DNA of 64,000 nucleotides from Olsenella uli DSM 7084 (GCF_000143845.1 NC_014363.1:543186-607185), one strand, 5' to 3'; positions 21,219 to 30,314 are shown, counted from the stretch's first letter. Notes: generated by a model from the sequence alone, not told the origin. Numbers and translations: made by a program.

Positions 21219-22356
21219 GGCCAAGGCACGGGTCGTCGGGGGCTCAGGCAGAAGGGGCGGGCTCACGCCCGCTCGCCTGCTTGGGGTCATGGCGTGGTGC
21301 GCGCTGCTCGTGCTGGTGGACGTTGCCGCCACGCTCGCCCTGGGCCAGTACGGCTCGCTCTCAGCGGTTGCGGTGGACGACTTCGGGTCCGCCCCCTCCG
21401 TGGGGACGGCGTTCGTGGGCAGCTCCTTTGCCGAGAGGGCCTTTGACCCGATGTCCTTCGATGACGCCCGTCAGGAGGAGGACGCCACGGCCGCGCAGGA
21501 CTCGTACAACCTCTCGACGCCAGGTCAGACGATGGGCGCCACCGGTGACGCCGTCTCCTATGCCATCCAAAGGGGTGCCCGCCGCGTCGTGCTGGGCCTT
21601 GGTGTCGAGACGATGTGCTGCTACGCGGACGCCCGCTCGGACGTCCCGTACTACCTCGCCCGCTACGAGCGCGAGCCGCTCACCCTGGTGGGCAGGCTCG
21701 CCTCCGTGGCACTCGATCCTGACGTCGTGGGCAGCAAGGACTCGCTCAACGTCCTGTTTCCCTGGATCTTCACCACGATCAAGCATGTTCCGAGCGTGGG
21801 GCAGAACCTGCGCTCGCGCCTCTCGGGGGAGGCCCGCTCTGCGGCTGCGGAGAAGGTCGTGCGCGACTGGCGCTACGCGGGCCGAGGCTACGGAAACTTC
21901 ACGATGCAGCTTGACCTCAGCAACCCACGCACCTCCGTCAACACCTACGGCGAGCCCCGGCAGGACCCGCGCTGCCTCGAGGCGCTGGCCCGCATCGCCG
22001 ACGAGTGCCGCTCTGCGGGCGTGCAGCTCGTGGTGGTCTCGACACCGCACCCCGCATACGACACCGTCGCCTTCGGGGATGCCTATCCCGAGATCATGGG
22101 CGCGGTGCAGCGCGTCGCCCAGGAGCACGGGGCCACCTACCTCGACTTCAACATGGCGAGGGACGGCGTGCTCGACCTCTCGCCCGAAGACTACGGCGAC
22201 TTCGAGCACCTGGGACCCGAGGGCGCGCGGCGCTTCTCCCGCCTGCTCGCCCAGATGCTCTCGCGCATTGATGAGGGCGCGGACGCGAGCTCTGACTTCT
22301 ATGGCTACGATGACTGGTCCCAGTGGCTCGCCGGGCACCAGGGTTGGAGGGTGTAG
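21205..22356 (+). CDS. SGNH/DltD-like membrane-anchored protein (MBOAT partner)
   Basis: This 383-residue protein has one N-terminal membrane helix (about 25-46, LGVMAWCALLVLVDVAATLA). An extracellular SGNH-type domain follows. Block I is FVGSSFAERAFDP, with Ser73 or Ser74 as nucleophile candidate, and the C-terminal catalytic pair is D332/H335 in DFEHLGPEGARRFS. This is the layout of DltD and AlgJ/AlgX proteins that work with an MBOAT. The ATG overlaps the MBOAT stop region by 14 bp. By analogy it would receive the group on the outer side or complete transfer to the acceptor polymer. Sequence similarity to true DltD is limited by eye. Confidence 0.75.
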   Translation: MRITRAKARVVGGSGRRGGLTPARLLGVMAWCALLVLVDVAATLALGQYGSLSAVAVDDFGSAPSVGTAFVGSSFAERAFDPMSFDDARQEEDATAAQDSYNLSTPGQTMGATGDAVSYAIQRGARRVVLGLGVETMCCYADARSDVPYYLARYEREPLTLVGRLASVALDPDVVGSKDSLNVLFPWIFTTIKHVPSVGQNLRSRLSGEARSAAAEKVVRDWRYAGRGYGNFTMQLDLSNPRTSVNTYGEPRQDPRCLEALARIADECRSAGVQLVVVSTPHPAYDTVAFGDAYPEIMGAVQRVAQEHGATYLDFNMARDGVLDLSPEDYGDFEHLGPEGARRFSRLLAQMLSRIDEGADASSDFYGYDDWSQWLAGHQGWRV

Positions 22357-22359
22357 CGG

Positions 22360-23889
22360 ATGCACAACGTCTTGGAATGGCTCGAACGCTCGGCCGCACG
22401 GGCGCCCGACAAGGTGGCCGTGGCAGGCCCCCAGGATCATCTGACCTTCGCCCAGCTGGCCGAGGGGAGCCGCCGCGTCGGCTCGTGGCTCGCCGCCCAT
22501 GGCATGTCGTCGCGCCGCGGCGTCGCGTTCTACCTCGAGAAGAGTCCCTCTGCCCTGTCGGGCATGCTGGGCGCCGTCTTTGCCGGGGGCTTCTATTCGG
22601 TGCTCGACGTGCGCCAGCCCGCAGCGCGCATCCAATCGATCTGCGCCACGTTGGACCCGCTCGTCGTCGTGGCCGATGATGCCAACCTCGCTGCGGCCCG
22701 GGAGGCGCTCGAGGCCACGGCCTGGGAGGTCGTCCCGTTGGGGGAGCTCCTGTCCGCCCCCGAGGACGCGGCGCTCCTCTCGGCAGCCCGCGCCCAGGCG
22801 ACCGACGTGGACCCCCTGTACGTGAACTTCACGAGTGGCAGCACGGGCACGCCCAAGGGCGTCGTCGTGAGCCATCGCTCGGTCATAGACTTCATCCCCA
22901 CGTTCGTCCGGACCTTTGGGATGGGGGAGGACGACGTCTTCGCCAACCAGGCGCCATTCGACTTCGACGTCTCGGTGAAGGACATCTATTCGTGCCTGCT
23001 GCTGGGTGCGCGCCTGCAGCTGGTCCCCCGGCCGTACTTCACGGCACCCACCACGCTCATGGACTACCTGGCGGACACCCACGCAACGACGCTGGTCTGG
23101 GCCGTGAGCGCCCTGTGCTTCGTGTCGATCATGAACGCCTTCGACTACCGCGTGCCCAAGGATGTGAGGAGGGTGCTCTTCTCCGGCGAGGTCATGCCGC
23201 CCAAGCAGCTGTCCCGCTGGCGCGCCCACCTGCCGGACGTCACCTACGTGAACCTCTACGGACCCACCGAGATCACCTGCAACTGCACCTACTACGTGGT
23301 GGATCGCGACTTCGGCAAGGGCGAGGCCATCCCCATGGGGAGGCCCTTCGACAACGAGCGCGTCTTCTTGCTGGGCGAGGGCGAGCGGGAGGTGACGCCT
23401 GACATGGTGGGCGTCGAGGGCGAGATCTGCGTGGCTGGCACGGCCCTGGGCCTGGGCTACCTGGGGGATGCCGGGCGCACGGGCGAGGCCTTCGTGCAGA
23501 ACCCGCTGGAGCGTCGCTGGCTGGACCCCATCTACCGCACGGGCGACCTGGCACGCTACGACTCCGCAGGCAACCTGGTCTACAGCTCCCGCAAGGACCA
23601 TCAGATCAAGCACCTGGGCCAGCGCATCGAGCTGGGCGACATCGAGTCCACGGCCGCCGCGCTCGCGGGCGTGGACCAGGCGGCCTGCACCTACGATGCC
23701 CGCCGCAAGAAGATCCACCTGTTCTACGTCGGCGAGGCCTCCCACGAGGAGGTCGCGCTGTCCCTGCGCGCGCAGCTTCCCTCGTACATGGCCCCCAACG
23801 GCATCCATGCCCTCGAGGCGATGCCCCTCACCAAGAACGGCAAGGTGGACCGCTCGCTGCTTGCCGAGCAGACCACGTCCCGACTATAG
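22360..23889 (+). CDS. Amino acid adenylation enzyme (DltA/NRPS A-domain type)
   Basis: This stand-alone adenylating enzyme of 509 residues, the size of DltA, activates an amino acid with ATP and loads it on a carrier protein. Core motifs are visible in order: TSGSTGTPKG (158-167), FDFDVSVKD (200-208, whose Asp could bind the amino group), NLYGPTEITCNC, YRTGDLARYD, GQRIELGDIES and the C-terminal catalytic Lys495 in NGKVDRS. It starts 3 bp after the SGNH gene stop. The carrier protein is encoded two genes on. The specificity pocket does not allow me to name the amino acid. Confidence 0.88.
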   Translation: MHNVLEWLERSAARAPDKVAVAGPQDHLTFAQLAEGSRRVGSWLAAHGMSSRRGVAFYLEKSPSALSGMLGAVFAGGFYSVLDVRQPAARIQSICATLDPLVVVADDANLAAAREALEATAWEVVPLGELLSAPEDAALLSAARAQATDVDPLYVNFTSGSTGTPKGVVVSHRSVIDFIPTFVRTFGMGEDDVFANQAPFDFDVSVKDIYSCLLLGARLQLVPRPYFTAPTTLMDYLADTHATTLVWAVSALCFVSIMNAFDYRVPKDVRRVLFSGEVMPPKQLSRWRAHLPDVTYVNLYGPTEITCNCTYYVVDRDFGKGEAIPMGRPFDNERVFLLGEGEREVTPDMVGVEGEICVAGTALGLGYLGDAGRTGEAFVQNPLERRWLDPIYRTGDLARYDSAGNLVYSSRKDHQIKHLGQRIELGDIESTAAALAGVDQAACTYDARRKKIHLFYVGEASHEEVALSLRAQLPSYMAPNGIHALEAMPLTKNGKVDRSLLAEQTTSRL

Positions 23890-23904
23890 GCAGGAGAGAA
23901 GAAC

Positions 23905-25110
23905 ATGGCCTCTGGACTGGCGACCGCCGAGCTCCTGGACATCGCAAGGGAGTTTGGGACCCCGACCTACCTCTTCGACCTCGTCGCCCTCTCGGCGCGC
24001 CTTGCCGCGGTGCGCGAGATCCTGGGACCGTCCGTGCGCCTGTGCTACTCGATCAAGGCGAACCCGTTTCTGAGCCGCGCTGCCGCAGAGTGCGGCTATG
24101 AGCTCGAGGTCTGCAGCCCGGGCGAGCTCGACGTCTGCAGGGGCCTGGGCATAGAGGCGCCCGCCATCGTCTACTCGGGCGTCTGCAAGGGCGAGGCAGA
24201 CGTCCGAGCGGCCCTCGACTATGGCGTGGGCGTCCTCACGGCCGAGTCGCCACGCCAGTTCGAGCTGGTGGAGCAGGAGGCGAGGCGCAGGGGGCTTCGC
24301 GTCCCGGTGCTGCTGCGCCTGAACGGCGGCAGCCAGTTTGGCATGAGCCGCGGCGACCTCGAGCGCATCGTCCGGGACCGCGAGGGCTATGGTGCCGCCG
24401 AGCTCGTGGGCATCCACTACTTCGTGGGCACCCAGCGTCGCAAGCTCCAGCACCAGCGCCGCGAGCTGCAGATGCTCTGCGACCTCGCGGACGAGCTGGA
24501 GCGCCGCTGCGGCTGGCGTCCCGTGCGTCTGGAGTATGGCCCGGGCCTCGCCGTTCCCTACTTCGAGGGGGAGGACTTCTCCGACACGCTGGCGCCGGCG
24601 CGCGAGCTGGCCGGCGACCTGCAAGCCGTTGCCGGACGCTTCGATCTCACTGTCGAGATGGGACGCTTCCTCGCGAGCTCGTGCGGCAGCTACCTCACGT
24701 CTGTCGTCGACCTCAAGGACGGCCAGGACGACGAGACCTGCTACGCCTTCGTCGACGGCGGCATCAACCACGTGAACTACCTGGGACAGATGATGGGGCT
24801 CAAGCTCCCCGTCATCCGTAACGCGAGCGTCGAGGGGGGGTCGGGAGGCCCGTTGTCCCGCGAGCGCCGGCCCTGGACGCTCTGCGGGTCGCTCTGCACC
24901 ACCAATGACGTCCTCGTGCGGCAGCTCGACAGGCCCCTCGCCCCCGATGACGTGCTCGTGTTCGAGAACATAGGCGCGTACTCCGTCACGGAGTCGATGT
25001 ACCTGTTCTTGAGCAGGGCCATGCCACGCGTCATCCTGCGCCGGGGGAGGGGCGACTACGTGCTGGCCCGCGACGTCGTGCAGACGAGCATGCTCAACAT
25101 GCCATCCTAG
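23905..25110 (+). CDS. PLP-dependent decarboxylase-like enzyme (Orn/Lys/DAP class, fold type III)
   Basis: This 401-residue enzyme has the alanine-racemase-like barrel of diaminopimelate and ornithine decarboxylases. Lys51 in CYSIKANPF is the expected PLP Schiff-base residue. Further family signatures are GIHYFVGTQ, LEYGPGLAVPYF, VEMGRFLASSCG and FENIGAYSVTESMY. The active-site loop, normally CESxD in DAP decarboxylases, reads CTTND here (Cys331 kept, Glu lost), which suggests a different substrate or reaction. CAGGAGAGAAGA precedes the ATG. It lies between the adenylation and carrier genes, so it may supply an unusual amino acid or amine, or act on the carrier-bound residue. Confidence 0.85.
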   Translation: MASGLATAELLDIAREFGTPTYLFDLVALSARLAAVREILGPSVRLCYSIKANPFLSRAAAECGYELEVCSPGELDVCRGLGIEAPAIVYSGVCKGEADVRAALDYGVGVLTAESPRQFELVEQEARRRGLRVPVLLRLNGGSQFGMSRGDLERIVRDREGYGAAELVGIHYFVGTQRRKLQHQRRELQMLCDLADELERRCGWRPVRLEYGPGLAVPYFEGEDFSDTLAPARELAGDLQAVAGRFDLTVEMGRFLASSCGSYLTSVVDLKDGQDDETCYAFVDGGINHVNYLGQMMGLKLPVIRNASVEGGSGGPLSRERRPWTLCGSLCTTNDVLVRQLDRPLAPDDVLVFENIGAYSVTESMYLFLSRAMPRVILRRGRGDYVLARDVVQTSMLNMPS

Positions 25111-25236
25111 TCGACGTAGGCGTGGCCCTCGTGCCCGAGGCGCGCGCTGCGTTAGAATGGACGAGCTTTCTGGACGGGCCTTCGGACGCCTTCCCCATGG
25201 CGGTGCCAGTGGCCCAGGACCGAGGAGGAGACCACC

Positions 25237-25482
25237 ATGGATGACATCACCCTGGACGCCGTGATCGAGATGCTCTCGGGCATCCGTGACGACGTCGACT
25301 TCGCGACGGCGACCGGCCTTGTGGATGACCGCGTGCTCGACTCGTTCGACATACTGTCCGTCATCAGCGCCATCGACGAGGAGTTCGACGTCGCCGTCCC
25401 CGCCAAGGACATCGTGCCCGACAACTTCAACAGCGCCGAGGGCATCTACCACATGGTCAGGGGGCTTGCGGACGCCGAGTAG
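25237..25482 (+). CDS. Peptidyl/acyl carrier protein (DltC-like)
   Basis: This 81-residue acidic carrier protein has a phosphopantetheine attachment Ser36 in DRVLDSFDILS, followed by AIDEEFDVAVPAKDIVPDNF. CGAGGAGGAGA precedes the ATG. A TAGAAT hexamer at 25153-25158 in the 126-bp gap could be a -10 element, but no good -35 pairs with it, so the gene is probably also reached by readthrough. As the only carrier in the cluster it should accept the amino acid from the adenylation enzyme and present it to the MBOAT protein. Confidence 0.9.
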   Translation: MDDITLDAVIEMLSGIRDDVDFATATGLVDDRVLDSFDILSVISAIDEEFDVAVPAKDIVPDNFNSAEGIYHMVRGLADAE

Positions 25483-25584
25483 CGTCCGGTCGGCCCCGTG
25501 GCCCGAAGTTCCGTGGCCCCACAGGGGGCCCATGATCGTCCGGGTGCCGCGACAGCGGACGTCCGGCGAGTGAGGAGAGACCCC

Positions 25585-26862
25585 ATGCCACAGATCGACA
25601 CGCTCTGCGTCCAAGCGGGCTACGCCCCGGGCGACGGCGAACCGCGCCAGCTTCCCATCGTCCAGTCGACGACCTTCAAGTACGACACGTCCGAGCACAT
25701 GGGCCGGCTCTTCGACCTCGAGGCTGAGGGCTACTTCTACACCCGCCTGCAGAATCCCACCAACGACGCCGTCGCCGCCAAGATCTGCAGGCTCGAGGGT
25801 GGCTCTGCGGCCATGCTCACGAGCTCGGGGCAGGCCGCGAACTTCTTCGCCCTGTTCAACATCGCCGAGGCGGGGGACCATGTGGTGGCCAGCTCGGCGA
25901 TCTACGGCGGCACCTACAACCTCCTGGCGCACACGATGTCCAAGATGGGGGTGAGGGTGACGTTCGTCTCGCCCACCTGCACCGACGAGGAGCTTGCGGC
26001 GGCGTTCGAGCCCAACACCAAGGCGGTCTTCGGCGAGACCATCGCCAACCCCGCCCTCGCCGTCCTGGACATCGAGCGCTTCGCGCGTGCCGCCCACGGG
26101 CACGGCGTTCCCCTCGTCGTGGACAACACCTTCCCCACGCCCGTCAACTGCCGGCCCATCGAGTGGGGCGCCGACATCGTGACCCACTCCACCACCAAGT
26201 ACATGGACGGGCACGGCTGTGCCGTGGGCGGTGCCATCGTCGACGCGGGCCGCTTCGACTGGATGGCCCATGCCGAGAGCTTCCCTGGCCTCACGACACC
26301 CGATGAGTCCTACCACGGAATCGTCTATGCCGAGCGCTTCGGCTTGGGCAAGGCCTTCATCACCAAGGCGACCTCGCAGCTCATGCGCGACTTCGGCTCC
26401 ATCCAGAGCCCGCAGAACGCCTTCTACCTCAACCTCGGCCTCGAGAGCCTGCACGTCCGCATGTCCCAGCACTGCAGGAACGGCCAGGCCATGGCCGAGT
26501 TCCTCGCGGCAAGTCCCAAGGTCACGACGGTCAGCTATCCCGGTCTTTCGGGCGACGCCTATCACGGGCTCGCCCAGAAGTACCTGCCCCACGGGTCGTG
26601 CGGTGTGGTGAGCTTCGAGGTCGCCGGTGGTCGTGCGGCCGCAGAGCGCTTCATGGCCGCGCTCGGGCTCTGCGCCATCGAGACGCACGTGGCCGATGCG
26701 CGCAGCTGCTGCCTCCATCCCGCAAGCTCGACCCACCGCCAGATGAGTGACGCGGAGCTCGCCGCCGCCGGAATCTCCCCCGCCCTGGTGCGTCTCTCCT
26801 GCGGCCTGGAGGGCACCGCAGACCTCATTGCCGATGTCGAGCAGGCGCTCGCCCAGGTCTAG
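25585..26862 (+). CDS. O-acetylhomoserine sulfhydrylase-like (Cys/Met metabolism PLP enzyme)
   Basis: This 425-residue cytoplasmic PLP enzyme of fold type I would make homocysteine from O-acetylhomoserine and sulfide, or act as a related gamma-lyase/synthase. The ATG at 25585 follows GAGGAGAGACCC. Signatures are YFYTRLQNPTNDAVAAKI, MLTSSGQAANFF, PLVVDNTFPTP and the PLP Lys205 in THSTTKYMDGHG. The C-terminus ends in the conserved CLHPASSTHRQMSD and LVRLSCGLEGTADL. It follows the carrier gene by 102 bp on the same strand. No sulfur-specific riboswitch is seen. Whether it belongs functionally to the Dlt-like cluster is uncertain. Confidence 0.88.
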   Translation: MPQIDTLCVQAGYAPGDGEPRQLPIVQSTTFKYDTSEHMGRLFDLEAEGYFYTRLQNPTNDAVAAKICRLEGGSAAMLTSSGQAANFFALFNIAEAGDHVVASSAIYGGTYNLLAHTMSKMGVRVTFVSPTCTDEELAAAFEPNTKAVFGETIANPALAVLDIERFARAAHGHGVPLVVDNTFPTPVNCRPIEWGADIVTHSTTKYMDGHGCAVGGAIVDAGRFDWMAHAESFPGLTTPDESYHGIVYAERFGLGKAFITKATSQLMRDFGSIQSPQNAFYLNLGLESLHVRMSQHCRNGQAMAEFLAASPKVTTVSYPGLSGDAYHGLAQKYLPHGSCGVVSFEVAGGRAAAERFMAALGLCAIETHVADARSCCLHPASSTHRQMSDAELAAAGISPALVRLSCGLEGTADLIADVEQALAQV

Positions 26863-26920
26863 AGGGTGCCGGTCGGTCGGGACCGCGCGTCGTGCGCTGG
26901 TGTCCGGGGAGGGGAGTCGC

Positions 26921-27511
26921 ATGCAGAGGGACGCGTTGGTGCGCGTGCAGGCCACGGGAAGCTATGGGAGCGTGTTCTCCGTGGGCGAGGACGGTGTCTG
27001 CGAGGTGGGCCTCATCGATCCTGTGGCAGACGACTATTCGCTCAAGCTCCCCCAGCTGACGCTTGAGGAGCTGCCCTGGCCACCCGCTGGCGCCGAGGCC
27101 GCCCTCATCGAGAGGCTTGCCCTGTTTCACCTGCGCGTGCGCCGTGGCATGGACGTTGATCATGCGTTCGAGGTCTATCTCGGGAGGAACGAGGGGGGTG
27201 ACCTGGAGCTCTGGTTTGCCCCGGGCGCGTCGCGTGCCGAGAGGTGCGTGACCCTCGACGAGTGTGGGGAAGGCCTCGTCCGCGAGGCGCTTGTCGGCCT
27301 GCGCCTGGACGCGTGGCGCTCGGGCGGCGGCGCGACGCCCAGCCTGGGCTCCTGGAGCTGGTCGGCAGAGGTCATAGGCGACGGCATGGGCATGGCGGGT
27401 TATGGGCGCGCGGTGGCGGCCGAGGGGCTTGCCGGCGTGGTCGCGGCCCTCGCGCGCCTGGGCCTGCCCGTGGAGTGTGCCCCTGGCGATGGTCCGCGGG
27501 CATGTCTGTAG
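26921..27511 (+). CDS. Hypothetical protein (196 aa)
   Basis: No family is recognised. The start is the ATG at 26921 behind GGGAGGGGAGTCGC (MQRDALVRVQATGSYGSVFS). The protein is soluble, slightly acidic and has no signal peptide or membrane helix. It is rich in small residues toward the C-terminus, with a GDGMGMAGYGRAVAAEGLAG stretch. Its stop overlaps the start of the GIY-YIG gene, so it is part of a three-gene unit with the GIY-YIG and DUF2130 genes. Confidence 0.75.
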   Translation: MQRDALVRVQATGSYGSVFSVGEDGVCEVGLIDPVADDYSLKLPQLTLEELPWPPAGAEAALIERLALFHLRVRRGMDVDHAFEVYLGRNEGGDLELWFAPGASRAERCVTLDECGEGLVREALVGLRLDAWRSGGGATPSLGSWSWSAEVIGDGMGMAGYGRAVAAEGLAGVVAALARLGLPVECAPGDGPRACL

Positions 27512-27912
27512 CGTCCGGGTCCGAGGTGGGGGCAGCGGAGCCGAGCTACTTCGTCTACGTGCTGCGCTGCGAGGATGGCTCGCTCTACACGGGCATCACG
27601 ACCGACGTCGTGCGGCGCCTGTGCGAGCATCTCACGCGCTCGGCCCGCGCCGCGCGCTACACGCGGACCCATCCCGTCGTCGCCCTGGAGGGCCTATGGG
27701 AGCTCTCGGGTCGCTCGGCGGCAAGCAGGTTGGAATGGCACCTGCACCACCTGTCGCGACCCGGCAAGCTGGCCCTCCTCGCTCGGCCAGAGGACGTGGG
27801 AGGGGGCGCAGGCGTCATCGGCGCCTCCGGGCGCAAGGAGCTTTGGGAGCGGGCGATGGCGAGGAAGAGCCAGACGGAGCGATGTGAGGGGTGGAGCCCA
27901 TGTTCGAGATAG
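27502..27912 (+). CDS. GIY-YIG nuclease-superfamily protein
   Basis: This 136-residue protein carries a GIY-YIG domain of the small UPF0213/YhbQ type: YFVYVLRCEDGSLYTGITTD (motif Y-V-Y then Y-T-G), VRRLCEHLTRSARAARYTR, and a conserved Glu in ASRLEWHLHHLSR. The ATG at 27502 overlaps the previous gene by 10 bp, and the 3' end overlaps the DUF2130 gene by 13 bp, showing tight coupling. After the domain comes an Arg/Gly-rich tail of about 45 residues that is probably flexible. Such proteins may act in DNA repair, but no specific function is established. Confidence 0.85.
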   Translation: MSVASGSEVGAAEPSYFVYVLRCEDGSLYTGITTDVVRRLCEHLTRSARAARYTRTHPVVALEGLWELSGRSAASRLEWHLHHLSRPGKLALLARPEDVGGGAGVIGASGRKELWERAMARKSQTERCEGWSPCSR

Positions 27913-29201
27913 AGTGTCCCAAGTGTCACACCGTCTTCGAGGAGGACGAATCAAAGTTCGCCCACATCGTGAGGCAGGTGCGCGACCGGGAGTTCCAGAA
28001 GGAGCTTGACGCGCAGGTCCGTCTCATGGAGGAGGCACGACGCCTGGCCGTCGCCGAGGCGGAGGCACGCGGGCGGGCTGCGGCGCAGGAGGGGGTGGCC
28101 GGGAAGGACCGTCGCATCGCCGAGCTCGAGGCCAGGCTCGAGGGCATGGAGCAGCGGATGGACGCCCAGAGGGCCCAGCTCGAGGGGCAGGCCAAGCTTG
28201 CCGTGAGCCAGGCCACCGCAGCCCTGGAGCACGAACGTGACGACTTCAGGCACAGGGCCGAGCTGGCAGACCTCGACCGCCGGCGCTTGGAGCAGTCGCT
28301 CGCGGAGCAGAGGCGCGAGGCGACACGCCAGGTCGAGCAGGCGATCCAGATGAAGAACGACGAGATCGAGCAGATCAAGTCCTTCCAGTCCAAGCTCACC
28401 ATCAAGATGGTGGGGGAGTCCCTGGAGCAGCACTGCGAGATCGAGTTCAACAAGTGGAGGAGCGCGTTCCCCCTGGCGCGCTTCGGCAAGGACAACACCG
28501 CCGTCGAGCACAGCAAGGGCGACTACGTCTTCCGTGACTTCGACGAGGAGGGCGTCGAGTACCTCTCCGTCATGTTCGAGATGAAGAACGAGGAGGACCA
28601 GTCGACCAACAGGAGGCGCAACCAGGACCACTTCGACAAGCTCGACCGCGACCGTCGCAACAAGGGCTGCGAGTACGCCGTCCTGGTGTCGACCCTTGAG
28701 CGTGACAACGAGTTCTACAACCAGGGCATCGTCGACGTCTCGGCGATCTCCGGGCATGAGCGCATGTACGTCATCCGACCACAGTTCTTCATCCCTCTGC
28801 TCACGTTCCTGCAGTCCGTCGCAAAGGGGACGCTCGACTACCGTCGGCAGGTCAGGCGCCTGCAGGACGAGAGCATCGACATCGCCTACTTCAACCAGGC
28901 CCTGGGAGAGTTCAAGGAAGGTTTCGGCAAGGACTACGAGCACGCCTCCAAGAAGCTCGCGGGCGCCATCGATGGCATCGACAGGGCAATCAAGCAGCTC
29001 GAGGCCATCAAGGAGTCGTTCCGCCTGACGGAGACGCACCTGAGCCGTGCCAGCAGGAAGGCCGAGGACCTCACCATCAAACGCCTGACGCGACACAGCC
29101 CCCTGCTCTCGGAGCGCTTCTCCGAGCTGGGAAAGGAACCACCCGCACCAGGGCTTGGGGAGGCCGTCGAGCCTGACAGCGTCGAGGGCCCCGTAGAGTA
29201 G
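27900..29201 (+). CDS. DUF2130 domain protein
   Basis: A 433-residue cytoplasmic protein. It opens with a CxxC pair (IECPKCHTVFEEDESKFAH), then a long charged coiled coil (about 25-165, rich in Ala/Glu/Arg). The DUF2130 core follows: CEIEFNKWRSAFPLARFGKD, FEMKNEEDQSTNRRRNQDHF and GCEYAVLVSTLERDNEFYNQ. The core resembles a restriction-endonuclease-like fold (E...D/E.K in VMFEMKNE). The ATG at 27900 is preferred over the GTG at 27891 because of GAGGG at suitable spacing. Function is not established for this family. The GIY-YIG neighbour suggests a nucleic-acid role, which is inference. Confidence 0.85.
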   Translation: MFEIECPKCHTVFEEDESKFAHIVRQVRDREFQKELDAQVRLMEEARRLAVAEAEARGRAAAQEGVAGKDRRIAELEARLEGMEQRMDAQRAQLEGQAKLAVSQATAALEHERDDFRHRAELADLDRRRLEQSLAEQRREATRQVEQAIQMKNDEIEQIKSFQSKLTIKMVGESLEQHCEIEFNKWRSAFPLARFGKDNTAVEHSKGDYVFRDFDEEGVEYLSVMFEMKNEEDQSTNRRRNQDHFDKLDRDRRNKGCEYAVLVSTLERDNEFYNQGIVDVSAISGHERMYVIRPQFFIPLLTFLQSVAKGTLDYRRQVRRLQDESIDIAYFNQALGEFKEGFGKDYEHASKKLAGAIDGIDRAIKQLEAIKESFRLTETHLSRASRKAEDLTIKRLTRHSPLLSERFSELGKEPPAPGLGEAVEPDSVEGPVE

Positions 29202-29219
29202 CCGGACTGTGGGGTAGGC

Positions 29220-30314
29220 TTACAGCGCGATCTGTGCGTAGGCTGCATCGAAGTCGACCTTGGCGGCAGGTTGGTCCGATCCGCTGGCCTTGGATCCGTT
29301 CACGAGCTCCATGAGCTCGTCGGGATAGTAGTCGGGGTAGTTGTAGAGGACGCAGCGTGACCAGGAGTCGTTGATGGTCCCCATGCGGGTGACGAGGTCC
29401 TGGTAGCATTGGGCGACGAGAAGCAGCTGTGCGTGATAGGAGGACCCGTCCGTGATCCCCGCTGCGTTGAGCGCATCGAGGTCCGCCTGGATGGTCGAGG
29501 TGAGGGTGAGCGCCTCCTGGCGGGCGGCCTCTCGCACCGCATGGTCGCGGTTCGAGTAGGTGCCGGCGTAGGTCTCCTCCGCCTTTGTCACCTGGCCGTC
29601 GTAGTCCTTGAGCTTGTCGTAGTAACCCTTGAGGGTCGCATGGACGGCCTTCTCGGCATCCGACTCGTCTGCGGCGGGCTTCGACTCGTCCGTGGTCGCG
29701 TCGGCCGCAGACGAGTCGTCCCCGGGGTCGTCCGCGGCCTTGCCCTGCTTGCTGGCCGCAGCCGCCACCTGGCTCTTCACGATGTCGGCCTGAGGGTCGT
29801 GGAAGCCCTTGCCGCAGCTGCCCATCGCCGAGAACGCGGCGACCAGGCAGATGAGCGCGATGCCGCCGATGAAGTAGATGACCCGGTGGTCGCGGTACCA
29901 TCCCTCCTGTTCGCGACGCGCGTTCTTGCGCGGGTCGAGGGGAAGGGGGGCTATGACGTCAGTCGTGATGGTGCCCAGTCCCTCCCGCTCGCCATCCGAG
30001 GGCTGCTCGTCGCCCTCGCGGGTGCCTCCCGTGGGTGCCTCTGCGGGCGTCTCGGCTGAAGGGCCCTCGCCGGGGGCGTCCTCGGCGGGGACCTCTTCGC
30101 CGGGCAGCGGGTCCTCGCCGGGCTCGTCTGCATCGGACGGACCGTCGCCAACGGGCTCCTCCGAAGGATTGCCAGCCTTGGCGTCAGGCGCAGCGTCCGG
30201 GGAGGGGACGTCTGTGTCGCAGAACGTCTGGGACTCCTGTTCGGAGTCACAGGAATCTTCACGACTGGAGGGGGTTTTCAGGCTCATCGTCTGCTCCGAG
30301 GACGTCGGTGGCAT
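29220..30314 (-). CDS. Membrane-anchored hypothetical protein
   Basis: This 364-residue protein is not assigned to a named family. The ATG at 30314 (MPPTSSEQTMSL) has GAGGAG 7 bases ahead. Residues 1-130 are disordered, acidic and Pro/Glu-rich. A single helix (VIYFIGGIALICLVAAFSAM) spans the membrane near 145-165. The outer part contains an Asp/Ala-rich linker and then a helical, coiled domain (LKGYYDKLKDYDGQVTKAEE). The topology, with a disordered cytoplasmic tail, one helix and an external domain, parallels that of the PASTA protein encoded 210 bp upstream on the same strand. Confidence 0.7.
   Translation of the reverse strand: MPPTSSEQTMSLKTPSSREDSCDSEQESQTFCDTDVPSPDAAPDAKAGNPSEEPVGDGPSDADEPGEDPLPGEEVPAEDAPGEGPSAETPAEAPTGGTREGDEQPSDGEREGLGTITTDVIAPLPLDPRKNARREQEGWYRDHRVIYFIGGIALICLVAAFSAMGSCGKGFHDPQADIVKSQVAAAASKQGKAADDPGDDSSAADATTDESKPAADESDAEKAVHATLKGYYDKLKDYDGQVTKAEETYAGTYSNRDHAVREAARQEALTLTSTIQADLDALNAAGITDGSSYHAQLLLVAQCYQDLVTRMGTINDSWSRCVLYNYPDYYPDELMELVNGSKASGSDQPAAKVDFDAAYAQIAL

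Noticed and set aside
25484-25584. SAM or other sulfur riboswitch before the MetY-like gene
   Set aside because: The gap is only 102 bp and has no recognisable aptamer.
21361-26955. Two very long minus-strand open frames opposite the Dlt-like cluster
   Set aside because: They are Gly/His/Arg/Val-rich with no domain and oppose clearly real genes.
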